The notes below the pieces were generated by a model. It saw only the letters and a list, made by a program, of their open reading frames with translations. It made no database searches and was not told the origin of the DNA. Below are positions 11,271-23,091 of a DNA stretch of 64,000 bases, piece by piece. Numbering within the stretch: the stretch's first letter is position 1; each line of letters opens with the position of its first letter. The stretch lies in the NCBI RefSeq assembly GCF_004193775.1, contig NC_041002.1:36615112-36679111 (forward strand), written 5' to 3'. The DNA comes from Glycine soja. Lineage: Eukaryota; Streptophyta; Magnoliopsida; Fabales; Fabaceae. A program made the position numbers and the translations under genes.

Positions 11271-11650
11271 GGGTGAGAACTTTTGATCGGCCCCTATGCT
11301 CACTTGAGGCTCATGCACGGTGCCCCTCATTGCCCTAGTGTAAGGCTTTGAGGTACTAATCGTTGTCTTTCATCATGACCTTGTAGGAGGGAACCTATTG
11401 GGTGAGAACTTCTAATCTGCCCCTAGGTTCACTTGAGGCTCATGCACGATGCCCCTCATTGCCCCAGTGTAAGGCTTTGAAGTACCAATCGTTGTCTTTC
11501 GTCATGACCTTGTAGGAGGGAACCTATTGGGTGAGAACTTCTAATCTGCCCTTAGGTTCGCTTGAGGTTTATGCATGGTGCCTTTCATTGCCCCAGTGTA
11601 GGGCTATGAGGTAACCATCATTGTCTTGTTTTCATAGCCTCGTAGCGAGG
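11271..11650. repeat. 129-bp tandem repeat, about 3 copies
   Basis: Units start at 11271, 11400 and 11529 with GGGTGAGAACTT. Each continues through CACTTGAGG, TCATGCACG, GTGCCCCTCATTGCCC, GTGTAAGGCTTTGAGGTA and GACCTTGTAGGAGGGAACC. Confidence 0.88.
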
Positions 11651-11747
11651 AAGAATGAAAGAAGGAGTTGATTCTTGCAAAAAGAATTTTTTCAAGGACG
11701 AGAAATAGTTGAAGGATTTTTCGATGGATTAAGTCAAATGACTCCTA

Positions 11748-12789
11748 TGTAGAAGCAAGATGTTTTGATGTTTTGATGATGCCAAAGGATCAAGTGCTTC
11801 CAAGTTTTATTCAAGACAAGAATCCAAGAATCCAAGAAAATCAAGATATATGATCAAGTTGATCTCTAGAATCTTAGGAAGAAGTTTCCAAATTGAAAAA
11901 GCAAAAGGTTTGGCCAAAGAATTCTATCTAAATCATTTTAAATTGAGATTTACTCTCTGGTAATCAATTACCAGCAGCTGAAAATGTTTATAACAGTCAC
12001 TAGAAATTTGAATTCAAAATTTATAATGTGTAATCGATTACACATGGATGGTAATTGATTACCAGCAGTTTATTCAAATTTTAAAGTCTGTGATCGATTA
12101 CACAAGTCTTGTAATCGATTACCAGAGGAGATTTTCAGAAAATAATTTCCAAGAGTCACATCTATTCAAATGGTTTATGAATGGGCATCAAAGGTGGCTT
12201 GGAAGCACGAATTTAAAGAGAGTTTTCATTGCCCACAAAGTTTATCCTCTCAAAAGATTAAGAGTTTTTCTGAACTGAACTGTCTTATCCTCTCAAAAAG
12301 ATTCCTTGGTCAACCACTTGCATATTCAATAAGGAATTTTGATTGGTCTTCATTGTACAATCTATCCCTTTTAAGAGAGATTTCTTCTTCTCTTCTTCTT
12401 ACTTCTGAAAAGGGATTAAGAGACTGAGAGTCTCTTGTTGTAGAGGATTCTTGAACACAAGGGAAGGGTTGTCCCTGTGTGGTTCAGACTTTGTAAAAGG
12501 AGTTTTACAAAGAGAGTGGAAAATCTCAAGTGGGTTGCTTGAGGACTGGACGTAGGCGCGGGAAGTGGCCGAACCAGTATAAATCAAGTTTGCATTCCTC
12601 TCTTCCTTTAAACTTCTTTTATTTATTGCTATTTATCTTTTGCTTTAAAGAAGTTTATTTTGAATTGTCTTTTGAGTAATTCATGTTAAGGGTGCATTGT
12701 TAATCCGAAAAGAGAGAGTGAAAGTTTAATTGGGGAATAGTCTTTGTATCTTAATTCAACCCCTCCCTTCTGAGGCCATTTGTCCAACA
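11748..12789 (+). mobile_element. Solo LTR (TGTAGAAGC family) inside the Ogre-like element
   Basis: It starts TGTAGAAGCAAGA and ends CATTTGTCCAACA. It is flanked by TCCTA at 11743-11747 and 12790-12794, an exact 5-bp TSD. At 1042 bp it has no internal coding region, so it is a solo LTR left by LTR-LTR recombination. It contains GTAATCGATTAC palindromes (12028-12043 is a 16-bp perfect palindrome). It is related to the larger solo LTR at 46539-48222, which has the same start, the same end style and the CCTTCT-TTCTGAGGCCA closing segment. Confidence 0.9.
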
Positions 12790-12794
12790 TCCTA

Positions 12795-13249
12795 AACTTT
12801 CCGGAATGAGGTCACATGAACGTCTTGAAAACACAGTTAATCAAATGCTTTCCCCTCTTTTTTTTTTTTTTGAAACTTATTTTTTTATTTTGAAACTTAT
12901 TTGTTTTGAACTTTACTCGTTGTTTTACGGCACCCCCACCAACGTGCAAGACGAGTAATCTCTGATTGAACAGTCTTGGAAGTCAACACTCAGGAGCGCA
13001 GGTCGCTTGAGCAAACAGACCAATGGCTTGCACCCACATTCCGGTGAAAGTTGAATAAGCAAACATGCGTTTGTGAGAGGATGAGGGACAAAGATATCAA
13101 CTTTATCCATTTCATTTAACATTGTAACTGTGGTTTACAATAATGGCATAAACTTGGAAACCCTGATGAGTCATTAGAGACACCTAACAACAGCCTTCAA
13201 AATTGCCCCATGTGTGGCATCTCTTGTCAATGTCAGGATTTACACGCGA
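12795..13249 (-). other. Ogre-like region just 3' of gag
   Basis: Protease would be expected here in an autonomous element. All frames are interrupted and I recognise no DSG/DTG protease motif. A T-rich run sits at about 12860-12905. Confidence 0.4.
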
Positions 13250-15045
13250 TTCTCCTCAAATTTCAGCCAGCCCGCATCAATTAGACTTCACACTTTATGC
13301 TTCGGGGTCATACAATGCTCAATGGAATGCCCCGGGGTTCCTCCATGATAAGCACACGTTGCGTTTGAGTCGTATCCTTAGAAAAATGGAGATTGAGGAA
13401 CCTTGGTTGGGGTTATGGCTACCATTGAATTATCGAGTGGATATGGGATCAAGTTTAGCATATGACAACGGGATTTAGGGTGAACCCTACAGGCTTTTTG
13501 CTGCAAAATTCCTTTTTGTTGGTGTTTTTTGGTTTGTGCTAAAGGTGGTCTTCGTCATTGGGAGTGCGGTAGACAGGCTTTGTGGTTGATTTAGGGATGG
13601 CCTTTGTGGATAACTGGGTGGTGGGTAAGGAGGAGGTTTGTTATTGGCTGAGTAATGATATTGTTGGGTTGGTGGGAAACTTGGTCGTATAGGAATGGCA
13701 GTCACATTATGGGTTTCTCCCTCTTTCTCACCCTCTTCATTTGCCCCAGTTTTCTCATTCGTCCAAGCAGGATGATTAAATTTTCCTCTTTTCAAACCCA
13801 CTTTGATCTTTTTGCTGGCGAAGACCAAATCTGTAAAACTTGAAGGTGTGTAACCCACCATTTTTCATAGTAGAACACCGGTCACGTGTCTACTATCGTT
13901 GTGATAATCTCTTTCTCTATTATTGAGGGTGCTACTTGAGTTGCCAAGTCTCTCCATCTTTAGGCATATTCTTTGAAAGATTTGTGCCCCCTTTTTGCAC
14001 ATGTTCTGTAGTTGCATCCTATTCGGAGCCACATCAGAATTGTACTGACATTGCCTAACGAAGGCAACCATTAGGTCCTAATGGACTCAGGAAGGTTCCT
14101 AAGTTAGTATACCAGGTGACAGTTGTCCTAGTAAGACTTTCTCAGGAAAAATGTATCAGCAGTTTCTCATCTTTTGCGTATGCCCCCATCTTCCGACAAT
14201 ACATCTTTAGATGGTTCTTGGAGCAAGTAGTCCCCTTGTACTTGTCAAAGTCCAGCACCTTGAACTTGGGAGGGGTGATGATATTGGGTTCTAGGAACAA
14301 CTCTTTTAGGTTAGCAAAGGCATAATCTTCACCTCCTTCGATGGCCCTGAGCCTTTCCTCTAGATGATCCAACTTTCCCATTCCTGCCATAGTCATGAGG
14401 GTTTTTAACCGCTGTGGAACGTGAGGGTTGTGGTTGTGGATGATACTGAGGGCCCTCCAAAGTGTTTTGCAGGGGTATACCACCAACTGCTTGCCCTTCA
14501 GCGGCATATCCGAGGCAAGGCTCGAAGTTGGCTAGATCGTGGTGGGGAATTTCATGTGTCTCCTCCATGGGTCGAGAGACATGTGCATAATCTGATTGAG
14601 GTTGTTGGCTCTTAATGAGTATGGGAGTGGAGTTATTGACATCCTTATTGGGAATGTACGCCACATTGGGTGGTGTATAGTTTGGGAGGCAAGCCATATG
14701 GCGGGAAGGCGTGCTTGTTTTGAATTTGCACATCATGGGGTCATCCGTACTTCCCAAATCTTTGCCTACCATATTTGAGGTTGGATGATTCATTTGCTTG
14801 AGGCCAGATGGGAGCATCGGGTTCACCTTAGCGACAGCGCTAGTAGCGGAAACTATAACCGCATTGGCTTCCATTATCTTCTTCATGCTCATCATGGCCT
14901 CCATCATTGTGGCCATTTGCTCTTTCATGGCCTCCATGTCGGCCTTCATCTTCTCTTGCACCTCCTCTGCTTCACCCATTACTCTAACTCTAGCACGAGT
15001 TCGGTAAGGGCGCCATAAAGCGTGTCCTTTTCTTTCTGATAACAA
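13250..15045 (-). pseudogene. Ogre-like gag
   Basis: Translation from 15045 leftward gives a coiled-coil start (EEVQEKMKADMEAMKEQMAT), a Pro-rich middle, then the gag core in changing frames: GTTCSKNHLKMYCRKM and LLIHFS at 14260-14142, and NMCKKGAQIFQR near 13990. A Pro/Gln/Tyr-rich tail follows at 13861-13487. The end carries a zinc-finger-like stretch, CAYHGGTPGHSIEHC, at about 13326-13371, followed by the family's SLIDAGWLKFEEN phrase. The Met near 14979 (MGEAEE) is an equally good start. Several frameshifts and a stop after the zinc finger make this copy non-functional. Gag proteins form the element particle and bind its RNA. Confidence 0.8.
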
Positions 15046-16148
15046 TGATTAAGTTCATTTTATTTTATTTTTCAAGGAAAGAATGCAATGAGCAATGCAA
15101 CCAATGAAAAGCATGGATGTATGCGAATGATGTACAGTTGAAGTATTGCGAATTTTTACGCAGGATATGGGGTTGAATCAATTTAGATTTTCAACATGGT
15201 CCATGACATCTTTGTCAAGGTAAAACTGGAAGTAACAAGGACATCAACAATCCTAAATATGTTTGGCAGTAGACGAAGCAGTGATGTGACTCGATTCATC
15301 TTTTGCCCCAATTTTGCAAGACGGTTACTTCCATATTTCAACTTGACTTGATGAACCTTTTTGTAAAAGCATGAGCTTGGTTCAACCCTATAATCCAAGG
15401 AATGGCAATTCTGATCGGCAATACTTCAACAACATCTCATAGGGATGAATGACTCGGGCATACTTTAAGCTATGCATGGAAAATGTAATTATGAAATTGA
15501 GATGCCCGAAGAAACATCCTTTCTTAGTTAACCATGCATTAGGTACCATGTTCAATTATTTTGTTTTGTTGTTGTGTGTGTGTGTTTTTTTTTTTTTTTT
15601 TTAGAAATGGGTTTATGATCCCAACATGGTTGGCTCATGGTGCCTAACACATGCAACTAAGAATGTAGTGTGAAGTTTCACGCTTCCCTTTTTTTGTTTT
15701 TGTTTTGTAGAGGAAAACAAATGGTATGCAATTTTGCAGGTCAAAAAGTTTGTTGAACGCATATGCATGATGATGCCATGACTCATGCAAAATGTGAGGC
15801 TGGAATATGATAACGGACAAATGCAGGAACGATATGTTCATTATGATGTTATGAAGAGATGCTTATGCGATGCATGATATGAATGCATTTTATGGACACG
15901 AGAGCCCGGAAAATTATCTCTTCTTACTTGCGCATTTGGGGGCGCAGTGCCCCATGTGTACAATTAAGAAGGTGATATGGACCTTCCGGCTTCCCGTGAC
16001 AAAGGACGAGACCAACATACAATGCATGCTAGAGATAAAATGCGGGAGTGACTTGATTCGCACTGATTTTTGGAGTAAAAACGTGGGATAAACTCATCTT
16101 ATTCAAAAAGTTATAACTAGTCAAGATCTGAGCGACAATACAAACTTC
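15046..16148 (-). other. Spacer between Ogre ORF1 and gag
   Basis: No conserved coding segment was seen. A G/T-rich then poly-T run lies at 15574-15602. This is the usual position of the ORF1-gag spacer in Ogre elements. Confidence 0.4.
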
Positions 16149-18020
16149 CTAGCGGTTTCTAATCATATGGTTCATTAAGTCTATCATATGCTGACAATAG
16201 CTGAGAAGTCCGTGGATCTCCTCGGGGGCGGAGTAGGTGTCCGCCATTGCTTTGGCCTTGGCTAGCAATCGGGGAAGTTCTTGACTCCTGTTCAAAGTAA
16301 GAGCAAATCGGTCCATCCACATTGTTGCCTCTTGGTGCAATGAATCAATTACCCTTTCCCTTGCTTCCCTTTCTGCTGATATATTGGCGTACTCCTCCTC
16401 TAGCCTTTGCTCGTGAGTCGCCGCTAGATTTAGCTTCTCTTTGCACTCATCGATGATGGCCCACATATTCCCTTCAGTCTCGCTTAACTGTTAGGACAAA
16501 TTTCTTTTCGACCTAAGGCAAGCCTTTAGCTCGTCCTTCAAGATCATGCCTTTGACCCGTGATGATTCCTTTCACCTCTTCGGAGCTTGAGCTCACTATT
16601 GCTGCCCTATAAAGCCCCTCAAAACTTTGCTTTGGTCGTGTTCTTCCTTTCGGGCCTTCTTGGTTTCTCGTTCCAAGGCTTCAGCGGTGGCCATATTGAC
16701 GTCCCTTAGTTCATCATACTCTTTTCAGACTTTGATGGCTATGAACTTGAACTTCTCTTCCACTACCCGGGCTCTTTCAAGCTCTGCCTTTAGGGCTTGT
16801 ACCTCATCACTTTCTTCCGAAGCTTTAACCTCATCGTCTCTCACAGTCTTTAGATTTGGGAGCCAATCCAATCCTTGTGTTCGGACTCTCAGCCACTTAT
16901 GATAGCCGCCGATGATCCCATTACTGCTTCCCCTAAGCTCTCTGTCCTTTCTTCATGCCGCATCCCATGCCTTGCGAACTCCTTGGAGTACCCTCGCGTT
17001 GTGGTCACTGAAACCCCGTGCGATGAAAGGCGTGATGCTTTCGTCTGATGGCACTCCTCTCATGGGGTAGCCAAGCTGTCTTATGGCGAGGACGGGATTA
17101 TAATTAATACAACCCCTTGTTCCCATCAAGGGAACATTTGGACATCCTTCGCATGAAGATATAATCCTGATTCTTCCTTCCTTCTAGCGAGGGAACCAAT
17201 TAACAGACGCCCCTCCATGCTAGCCAAGAGTTGGTCCCAATTCGCCTTTCCTTTTTTGACGCACGAGCGGTGACCTTGTAGCGGATAGACGGGCCTACCT
17301 TCTTGGAGAAAAAGGTGTGAAACCAGCCACACATAGAGAGCCAGTGCACAACAAACAATTCTTGCGCCGCTCTTTTCACATCCCCGGTCAAACGTGTCAT
17401 ACATGGCCAAAATGGCGACGACCGGGCTTTCCTTGCCATGATGAAAGGCGAGGAAAGCGTCAATCACTGCTAGGTCCACTAACCCTTCCATATTCGGAAA
17501 GAGGACAACTCCAAAGATCAAAAGCGCCAAGATGTCAATAAAAGAAAGCCCATTCGCCTTGATTTTCCAAGGCCTTTGCCCTTTCCTCCAAACACTTCCT
17601 TGGTACTCCGACTACCCCATTCATGTTTTGCTTTACCCGGTCCAACTCTTGTGCTGAGATTTTCACTACCTTGGCAACTCTCGTCGTGGAAGGATAGAAC
17701 CCAGAGAAAAGATATGGCTTCCTTCCTCCCAGTGGGCATCCCAGGATTTCTTCAAACTCTTTCACAGTCGGCACTAGCTAGAAGTCCTCGAATGTGAAGC
17801 ACCTTAGGGGCTGGTCATAATACTGGGAAAGGGATGTAATCGGTTCCATGGAGACTTCTACCCTAGCTAGGTCCCAAATCTTACCATAGGCTTTGCGGAA
17901 GGCTTGCTGTTGAAGTTGACCCATTAATTGCCCAACCTCTCGTAAACTAGTGACCTCTAAGCTCTTGATTTTGACTTGATAGAACCTCTTTTTAAGCGAA
18001 GGCTTTTGACTTGATCCCAT
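16149..18020 (-). pseudogene. Ogre ORF1 protein (DUF7745-like plus coiled coil)
   Basis: Ogre elements carry an extra ORF upstream of gag whose role is unknown. Here the minus strand from 18020 encodes a globular domain. It opens with FRKAYGKIWDLARVEV, then YYDQPLRCFTFEDF and PTVKEFEEILG; later come VVLFPNMEGLVDLAVI, VCCALALYVWLVSHL, and after 17126 LMGTRGCINYNPVLAIRQLG. A long Lys/Glu-rich coiled coil follows, ending in LLSYCQHMIDLMNHMIRNR at 16149. A nonsense codon follows FEDF (near 17776), where relatives appear to have Gln, and a frameshift occurs near 17535. The domain resembles the plant-mobile/aminotransferase-like family called DUF7745; that name is from memory. Confidence 0.78.
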
Positions 18021-18852
18021 GTTTTACTAAAGTGAAATAAAATCTAGTGCTAATCAAAACTCCGACATCTATCATGGGTGGAATGGATGAAGAAATGCAT
18101 ATGACACAAATGCAATTTACGAATACGGGAGCCCGAGAAATTGTTTCCTTCTTGGATACAACGTTTGGGCAGCATGGCACCCAACGTATGTTTTTAAGAA
18201 GGCGACACGGACCCTCCGTCGGTTTGCTAAAGTGAGGGGATCAAAGACGAAACCCACGCATGATGCATATGCGAAAGGCACAACACGGGGATGTACATAC
18301 AACAATATTGACAAACAAATATAAGCAAAAGGGTATATGATACTTATGCATGGCAGTGTGAAAAATGGCACGCAGCGTGTTTGCTCCGTGCCCCTATTTA
18401 AGGGACCTATAAGGGAGAGAGCTAACTAGGCTTTTAGTGATAACCCCCAAGGTAGTCATATCTCTCTTGATGGTTTCTAGAGGTATCATCCCCTTCGAAG
18501 AACATACTACAGCAGTAGGGACTACTAGCAACAATATGTTTCCAAAGAGAAAAACTCTAGATAAGGGTTCACTGTAATCAAGCAAGTCAGAGACCTAGCA
18601 TGATCACGGATTCACCTCCACTCCTTATGTTCCCACGAACCCAGGTATAGGGCCCTTTTTCAACTCACCGTGTGTGCAAATAGTGTTAGTGTTTGTGTGC
18701 ATCAAATGAATAAATATTTACCTCATGCATACAAAAAATGCACTAAAAGCATCAAAGAGTTATTTATACAAGAACATAATAAAGGGAAACCAACAAAGGA
18801 GTAAGTCATGCCAAAACTTTGCACAAGATTAAATGGCCTAACTCTCTAAAAA
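18021..18852 (-). other. Ogre-like 5' leader
   Basis: This non-coding leader lies between the primer-binding site and ORF1. Frames are short and not recognisable. Confidence 0.5.
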
Positions 18853-18873
18853 CAGTCCCCAGTGGAGTCGCCA
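18853..18873 (-). promoter_or_regulatory. Primer-binding site (tRNA-Arg type)
   Basis: The minus strand reads TGGCGACTCC-ACTGGGGACTG, two bases inside the 5' LTR. This is the primer site style known for legume Ogre elements, complementary to a tRNA-Arg 3' end. Confidence 0.82.
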
Positions 18874-18875
18874 AC

Positions 18876-20499
18876 TGTCGCAACGTGCCCTTTTGCGGGC
18901 GGGCGACGCGTGACTCGCGGGATACGTGTTCCATGAAAGGAATACGCGCGGAGTCGCCACCAACGTTTATTTGAGGAAAACGTTGGAAAAACCGAAGGAA
19001 AACCGGTCAAAAAGAAAATTCTAAGTTCGGGAGTTGTATTTACGCTTGAGGAAGGTATTAGCACCTCTCACGTTTGTCTCGAAGGACAACAGCCTTTAAT
19101 CGAATGTGAAAACATGACTTTGATTTTTTTATGTTCCCTTTTATGTCTTTATACCCCTTTATATTTTTTTCCTTTTTTATGGTCGACAAGGGTGTTCCCC
19201 TTTGCTCCTACGTATTCCTCAATTATGATGGGGAAATCAGACCTACGTAGTTCTTGCTTATGCGTGAATCAAGTGATTCTTTTTTACTTAAAAGGTGATC
19301 ATTTTAAGGCGTTGGACCTTGAAAAATGATCCATTTTACTTAGTAAGAAACAGAAATGATAAACTTTCAAAATCCTATTTTTGTGGACGAGCTTGACTAG
19401 GCGAGTCGATTTTAGCCTTAGTTTCACTTTAGTTATTTAGTCAATTCAATTAAGAATGAGAAATCCCAAAGAGAAAACGTCCGATTGATTTTTCGCTTTA
19501 TTTTACTAAAAGGTATTTTTTATTATTATATTATTATTTACCTCTTTTTTGGTTTCCAACGTGGTTGCGGCACAACCGATCGGTCGGAATTCATTTCAAC
19601 CAAAGTTAACGGATAATACAATTCAAACGATCGGTGGAAATTTATTTTATTTTTAGTTTAAGCGAGAAATGACTTAAATAAAATGGCTTAAGCACGTCAA
19701 AAAGGGGTATAAAAAGTAAATGAAACGAGAATAAAAATACATGAAACCAAATGTGGACCACCACGGGTACATAGAATGAATTGAAAAACTTGGTTTGAGG
19801 TACTTACCCGTTGAAGACTGAAGAACGAATGAAGAACGTTGAAGAACGGTCGAAAACCTTCGCGAAATCCCTCACGGAAACGTTACGGAAGCACGTCGGC
19901 TTGGATTTTCTTCACGGAAACAATTTTTCTAAGCAAATTCGAAAGAGAGAGAAGTGTCTAAGGGGCTGAACCCTTTTCTACTTAACTTCTCCCTCTATTT
20001 ATAGAAAATTGGGGGAGAAGCTTGCCACCCAGCTCGCCCAGGCGAGCAGGGTTGCTTCCTCCAGAAGCAACAGCCTTCTGGAGGAATCTTCTGGAGGGCC
20101 CAAGTGGGCCTGGTTGCTATTTGCACCCCCATTTTTACTAAATACACCCCCCTGCTTTTTTTTTGTGCTTCTTTTTTCGTAAAGTTACGGAAACTTACAA
20201 ATTTCGTAACGATACTTGTTTTCTTTCCGTAATGTTACGGAACCTTGCGGATCACATAATCATCCCCTTTTTGACTAACGGAATGTTACGGAACCTCACT
20301 AATTGTGCAACGATGCTTCCATTTGATCTCCAGTGTGTCACGGAACCTTACGGATTGTGCATCAATATTTTCTTTTGATTTCCGGCATGTCCCGAAACTT
20401 CACAAATTGCCTAATGATGGGTGCCAAGCACCTCACAAGGACCAAACAAAAGTTGCATGTCATCAAGCAAAGGTCCCCGGACGAAATTAGGGTATGACA
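18876..20499 (-). repeat. 5' LTR of the Ogre-like element
   Basis: This 1624-bp LTR has the same ends as 3873-5505. Transcription would start leftward from a TATA box at 19995-20003. Confidence 0.93.
19995..20003 (-). promoter_or_regulatory. LTR TATA box driving the Ogre-like element
   Basis: The minus strand reads TATAAATAG followed by AGGGAGAAG, in the 5' LTR. Confidence 0.65.
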
Positions 20500-20504
20500 G
20501 GAAG
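20500..20504. repeat. TSD GGAAG, right of the Ogre-like element
   Basis: It is an exact repeat of 3868-3872; the gypsy copy 1 sequence then resumes with TATGTTGGGAGCCTCC. Confidence 0.95.
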
Positions 20505-20779
20505 TATGTTGGGAGCCTCCAATAGGTTACCAAACTTCCATTTTTGTGTAATAATTTTAGGCAATTTTCCCTTAGGATAGTGAGTGTTTTGTTGGGAACC
20601 TTAAATGTGGTCATCCATACACTCCTAGGATCCGCCTAGTTTACATTTCTTACACTTTAATTTCTTGCTTACTTTCATAGTTTATTTTCTTTACTAGTCA
20701 CACCTAGTTTATCTTGTAATTACATAATACTTTCTTGCAAGAGTTTAAGTGAAGAACTTAGCCACTATTATAGAGGGCG

Positions 20780-21660
20780 CCATAGTTCACATACTAAACA
20801 TCATTCCCAAAGAAGAGAAAATGATAGAAGGCCTCAAGAGGTTAACATTAGCCTCTTATATTTCCATGTAAAAGACAATGTTGAGGCCTACTTAGATTAG
20901 GAAGTGAAGGTTGAAGAACTCTTTGCTTGCCATCATATTAGCGAAGAGACAAAAGTTCCATTGGCTACCCTTAGCTTTCAAGGGTATGCCCTCTATTGGT
21001 GAACTTCCCTTGTTAGGGAATGAAGGATTCATGGGGATCCTCCAGTAGAGTATTGGAATGTTCTTTAGAGTGCCCTTAGGAAGAGGCACATTCCCTCCTA
21101 CTATGAAAGGGATCTTATGGACAAGCTCCAAAGGCTTAGACAAGGGAATATGAGTGTTGAAGAATATAGACAACAAATGGAATTACTCCTTTTAAGAGTT
21201 GGAGTTAGGGAGGAGGAAAGAACAAGCATAACTAGGTTCCTTAGTAGGCTTAATATGGAAGTGAGGGACAAGGTTGAACTCCTTCCATATAGGGACCTAG
21301 ATGAGCTAGTCCAACATTCTATAAGAGTGGAGCAACAACTTAAAAGAAAGCTTTCTTCAAAATCTTGTGGCTTTCACTCTTATCCAAGGAAGGACCAAGC
21401 TCAAGGAGTTTTGGGGGCTGCACCTTCAAAACCAAAGGAAGATAAGGGTAAGACCATAGAGAAATCCAACCCTAAGACTAGTTCCCAAGAAAGGACTAGC
21501 AACATTAAATGCTTCAAATGTCCTGGGAAAGGTCTCATTGCCTCTCAATGCCCCACAAAGAAAACCATGATTATGAGGGGTCAAGACATTTATAGTAGTC
21601 AAGAGGAGACTACTTCTTCCCCTTCCTCTAGTGGAAGTGAAGATGAAGTAAGGGGTTAAG
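20780..21660 (+). pseudogene. gag of gypsy copy 1
   Basis: The open part, 21117-21659, encodes the second half of a Ty3/gypsy gag: MDKLQRLRQGNMSVEEYRQQ, then FLSRLNMEVRDKVELLPYRD, a Lys-rich linker, and a zinc knuckle CFKCPGKGLIASQC at about residues 133-146. The knuckle should be C-x2-C-x4-H-x4-C, but its His is Leu here; the sister copy at 36230-37018 keeps His. The first half (20780-21116) is present in broken frames, and 20981-21116 can be matched to the usual ALYWW-to-RRRHIPSYYE region. The gag is followed by protease after a stop at 21657. Confidence 0.8.
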
Positions 21661-21704
21661 AGTCTAGTAAGGAAGTCTACCCCTATGAAGAAGGTGACAT
21701 CCTA

Positions 21705-22133
21705 ATGGTTAGAAGGCTCCTTGGAGGTCAATTTTATGATCTATCTCAATCCCAAAGAGAGAACATCTTTCATACAAGATGCAAAATTTTAGATAAAACT
21801 TGTTCTCTCATTGTGGATAGTGGATCTTGTTGCAATTGTTTTAGCACAAGATTAGTTTCCAAGTTGAACCTCACTATCATTCCCCACCCAAAACCTTATA
21901 AACTTCATTGGTTCAATGAGCAAGGGGAAATGATAGTTACCCAACAAGTGAAGGTACCTTTCTCCATTGGGACATATAAGGATGAAGTTAATTGTGATAT
22001 AGTTCCCATGGAGGCAGGACATATTCTTTTAGGAAGGCCATGGAAATTTGATAGGAATATCATTTCACCCGTCTTGGCACTAAATTTATGTTGCATCCTC
22101 AAACACCTTCACAGGTGGCCAAAGATCAACTAA
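21705..22133 (+). pseudogene. Retropepsin-like protease region of gypsy copy 1
   Basis: This open frame of 142 codons contains the aspartic protease signature CSLIVDSGSCCNC (catalytic Asp in DSG) and, about 70 residues later, the flap-side motif HILLGRPWKFDR. These are the two hallmarks of plant gypsy proteases, which cut the Gag-Pol polyprotein. The normal gag-pol frame is broken on both sides. The frame runs out of the family at about 22085, continuing as a Lys/Glu-rich linker in another frame (22088-22290). Confidence 0.78.
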
Positions 22134-22139
22134 CTATGA

Positions 22140-23070
22140 AAGATAAGATGGATAAGGAAGAAAAACTAGAAAGACAAAAGAAAAAGAAGGATAGTAAGGC
22201 CTTGTCTTCAAAGGCCAAGGGGAAGGAAAAAAAGGAAAAGGATTCCTCTAAGAATATTGTTAAGAAGGAAAATCATTTTGCAGCAACATGTGATATCAAA
22301 AGACCACTCCTTCTTAAACAATCTTTCTACCTTCTCCTATTAAGGGAAACATCTCTTAACACTGTCATACCACCTGAGCTTGAGGTTATTTCTCAAGTAA
22401 AGGAGTTATTGGATGAGAGTTTGGTTCGTAAGAGCTTAACTCCTTATGCTTTGTTGGTGCCCAAAATAGGTATTATAAGGCACCGAATCCCTATGATAGG
22501 TGGTATGATGAATGTGTTGAGTGGTGCAACCCTCTTTTGTAAAATCACCCATGCATGCAACATCTTCATGATTCATATACATAGGGACTCATTACGTAGG
22601 TTTGTTCTTATTTTTAGTTTCAATACAAACTTAGGTGTTCATATGGGACATCTTAGGTTTGTCGTACTTTTCGGTGGGAATAATCAACATGAAAATACAA
22701 AAAAAGGTATGTTTTATTGCATTACTTTCCTTAATTTTTTAAATAGTGATCAAGGGGTTCCCACGGACCCTAAGAGAATAAAGGTCATTCATGAGTGGCC
22801 CACCCCACCAAGTATAAGGAAAATTTAGGGCTTCCATGACTTAACAAACTTTTTCAAAAGGTTTGTTCCATATTTTTCTATAATTGTAGCACCATTCATT
22901 GAGTTGGTGAGGAACCATGTTCCCTCATGGGAAGATGCCCAAGAAAGGGGTTTTTAGACCTTACCCTACTCCAACATGCCAAGCACCACTAATATATATG
23001 TTATTATTCTTTTTACAAGTGTTGAGGGGAGAAGCTTTGAGTTTTAAGAACCTCTGGATTTGAGGTCAAA
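22140..23070 (+). pseudogene. Gutted RT remnant of gypsy copy 1
   Basis: After a Lys-rich linker the frame enters reverse transcriptase: VKELLDESLVRKSLTPYALL, then directly RHRIPMIGGMMNVLSGAT and FCKI. It then jumps to FMIHIHRDSLRRFVLIF and ends in a thumb-like SDQGVPTDPKRIKVIHEWPT. Relative to plant gypsy RTs, two internal blocks are missing: the DGTWRMC block and the block between SKI and the palm. The YxDD-type palm motif is unrecognisable. After a stop at 22826, the connection-like NFFKRFVPYFS segment leads straight to the 3' end (about 23040), with RNase H and integrase gone. The same deletions occur in copy 2 (37150-37860), so they predate both insertions. Confidence 0.75.
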
Positions 23071-23078
23071 TCCTTTTC

Positions 23079-23091
23079 AAGGGGGAGGGAA
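23079..23091 (+). promoter_or_regulatory. Polypurine tract of gypsy copy 1
   Basis: AAGGGGGAGGGAA lies directly before the 3' LTR; copy 2 has AAGGGGGAAGGGA at the same place. Confidence 0.85.

Larger units (their letters stand above)
3873..20499 (-). mobile_element. Ogre-like Ty3/gypsy retrotransposon, full length but lacking pol
   Basis: Two near-identical LTRs (3873-5505 and 18876-20499), a primer-binding site (18853-18873), a polypurine tract (5506-5525) and a 5-bp TSD define a complete 16,627-bp element transcribed leftward. In its 5' to 3' order it holds a leader, ORF1 (18020-16149), gag (15045-about 13250), then about 7.7 kb of repeats and non-coding DNA up to the 3' LTR. Apart from the nested solo LTR at 11748-12789, I find no protease, RT, RNase H or integrase motif in either strand of that stretch. 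Ogre elements normally carry these, so this copy must have used enzymes in trans. LTR identity (about 98.6% by eye) indicates a recent insertion. Soybean is known from the literature to have paired autonomous and non-autonomous gypsy elements (the SARE/SNRE type); whether this is one of them I cannot tell. Confidence 0.88.
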
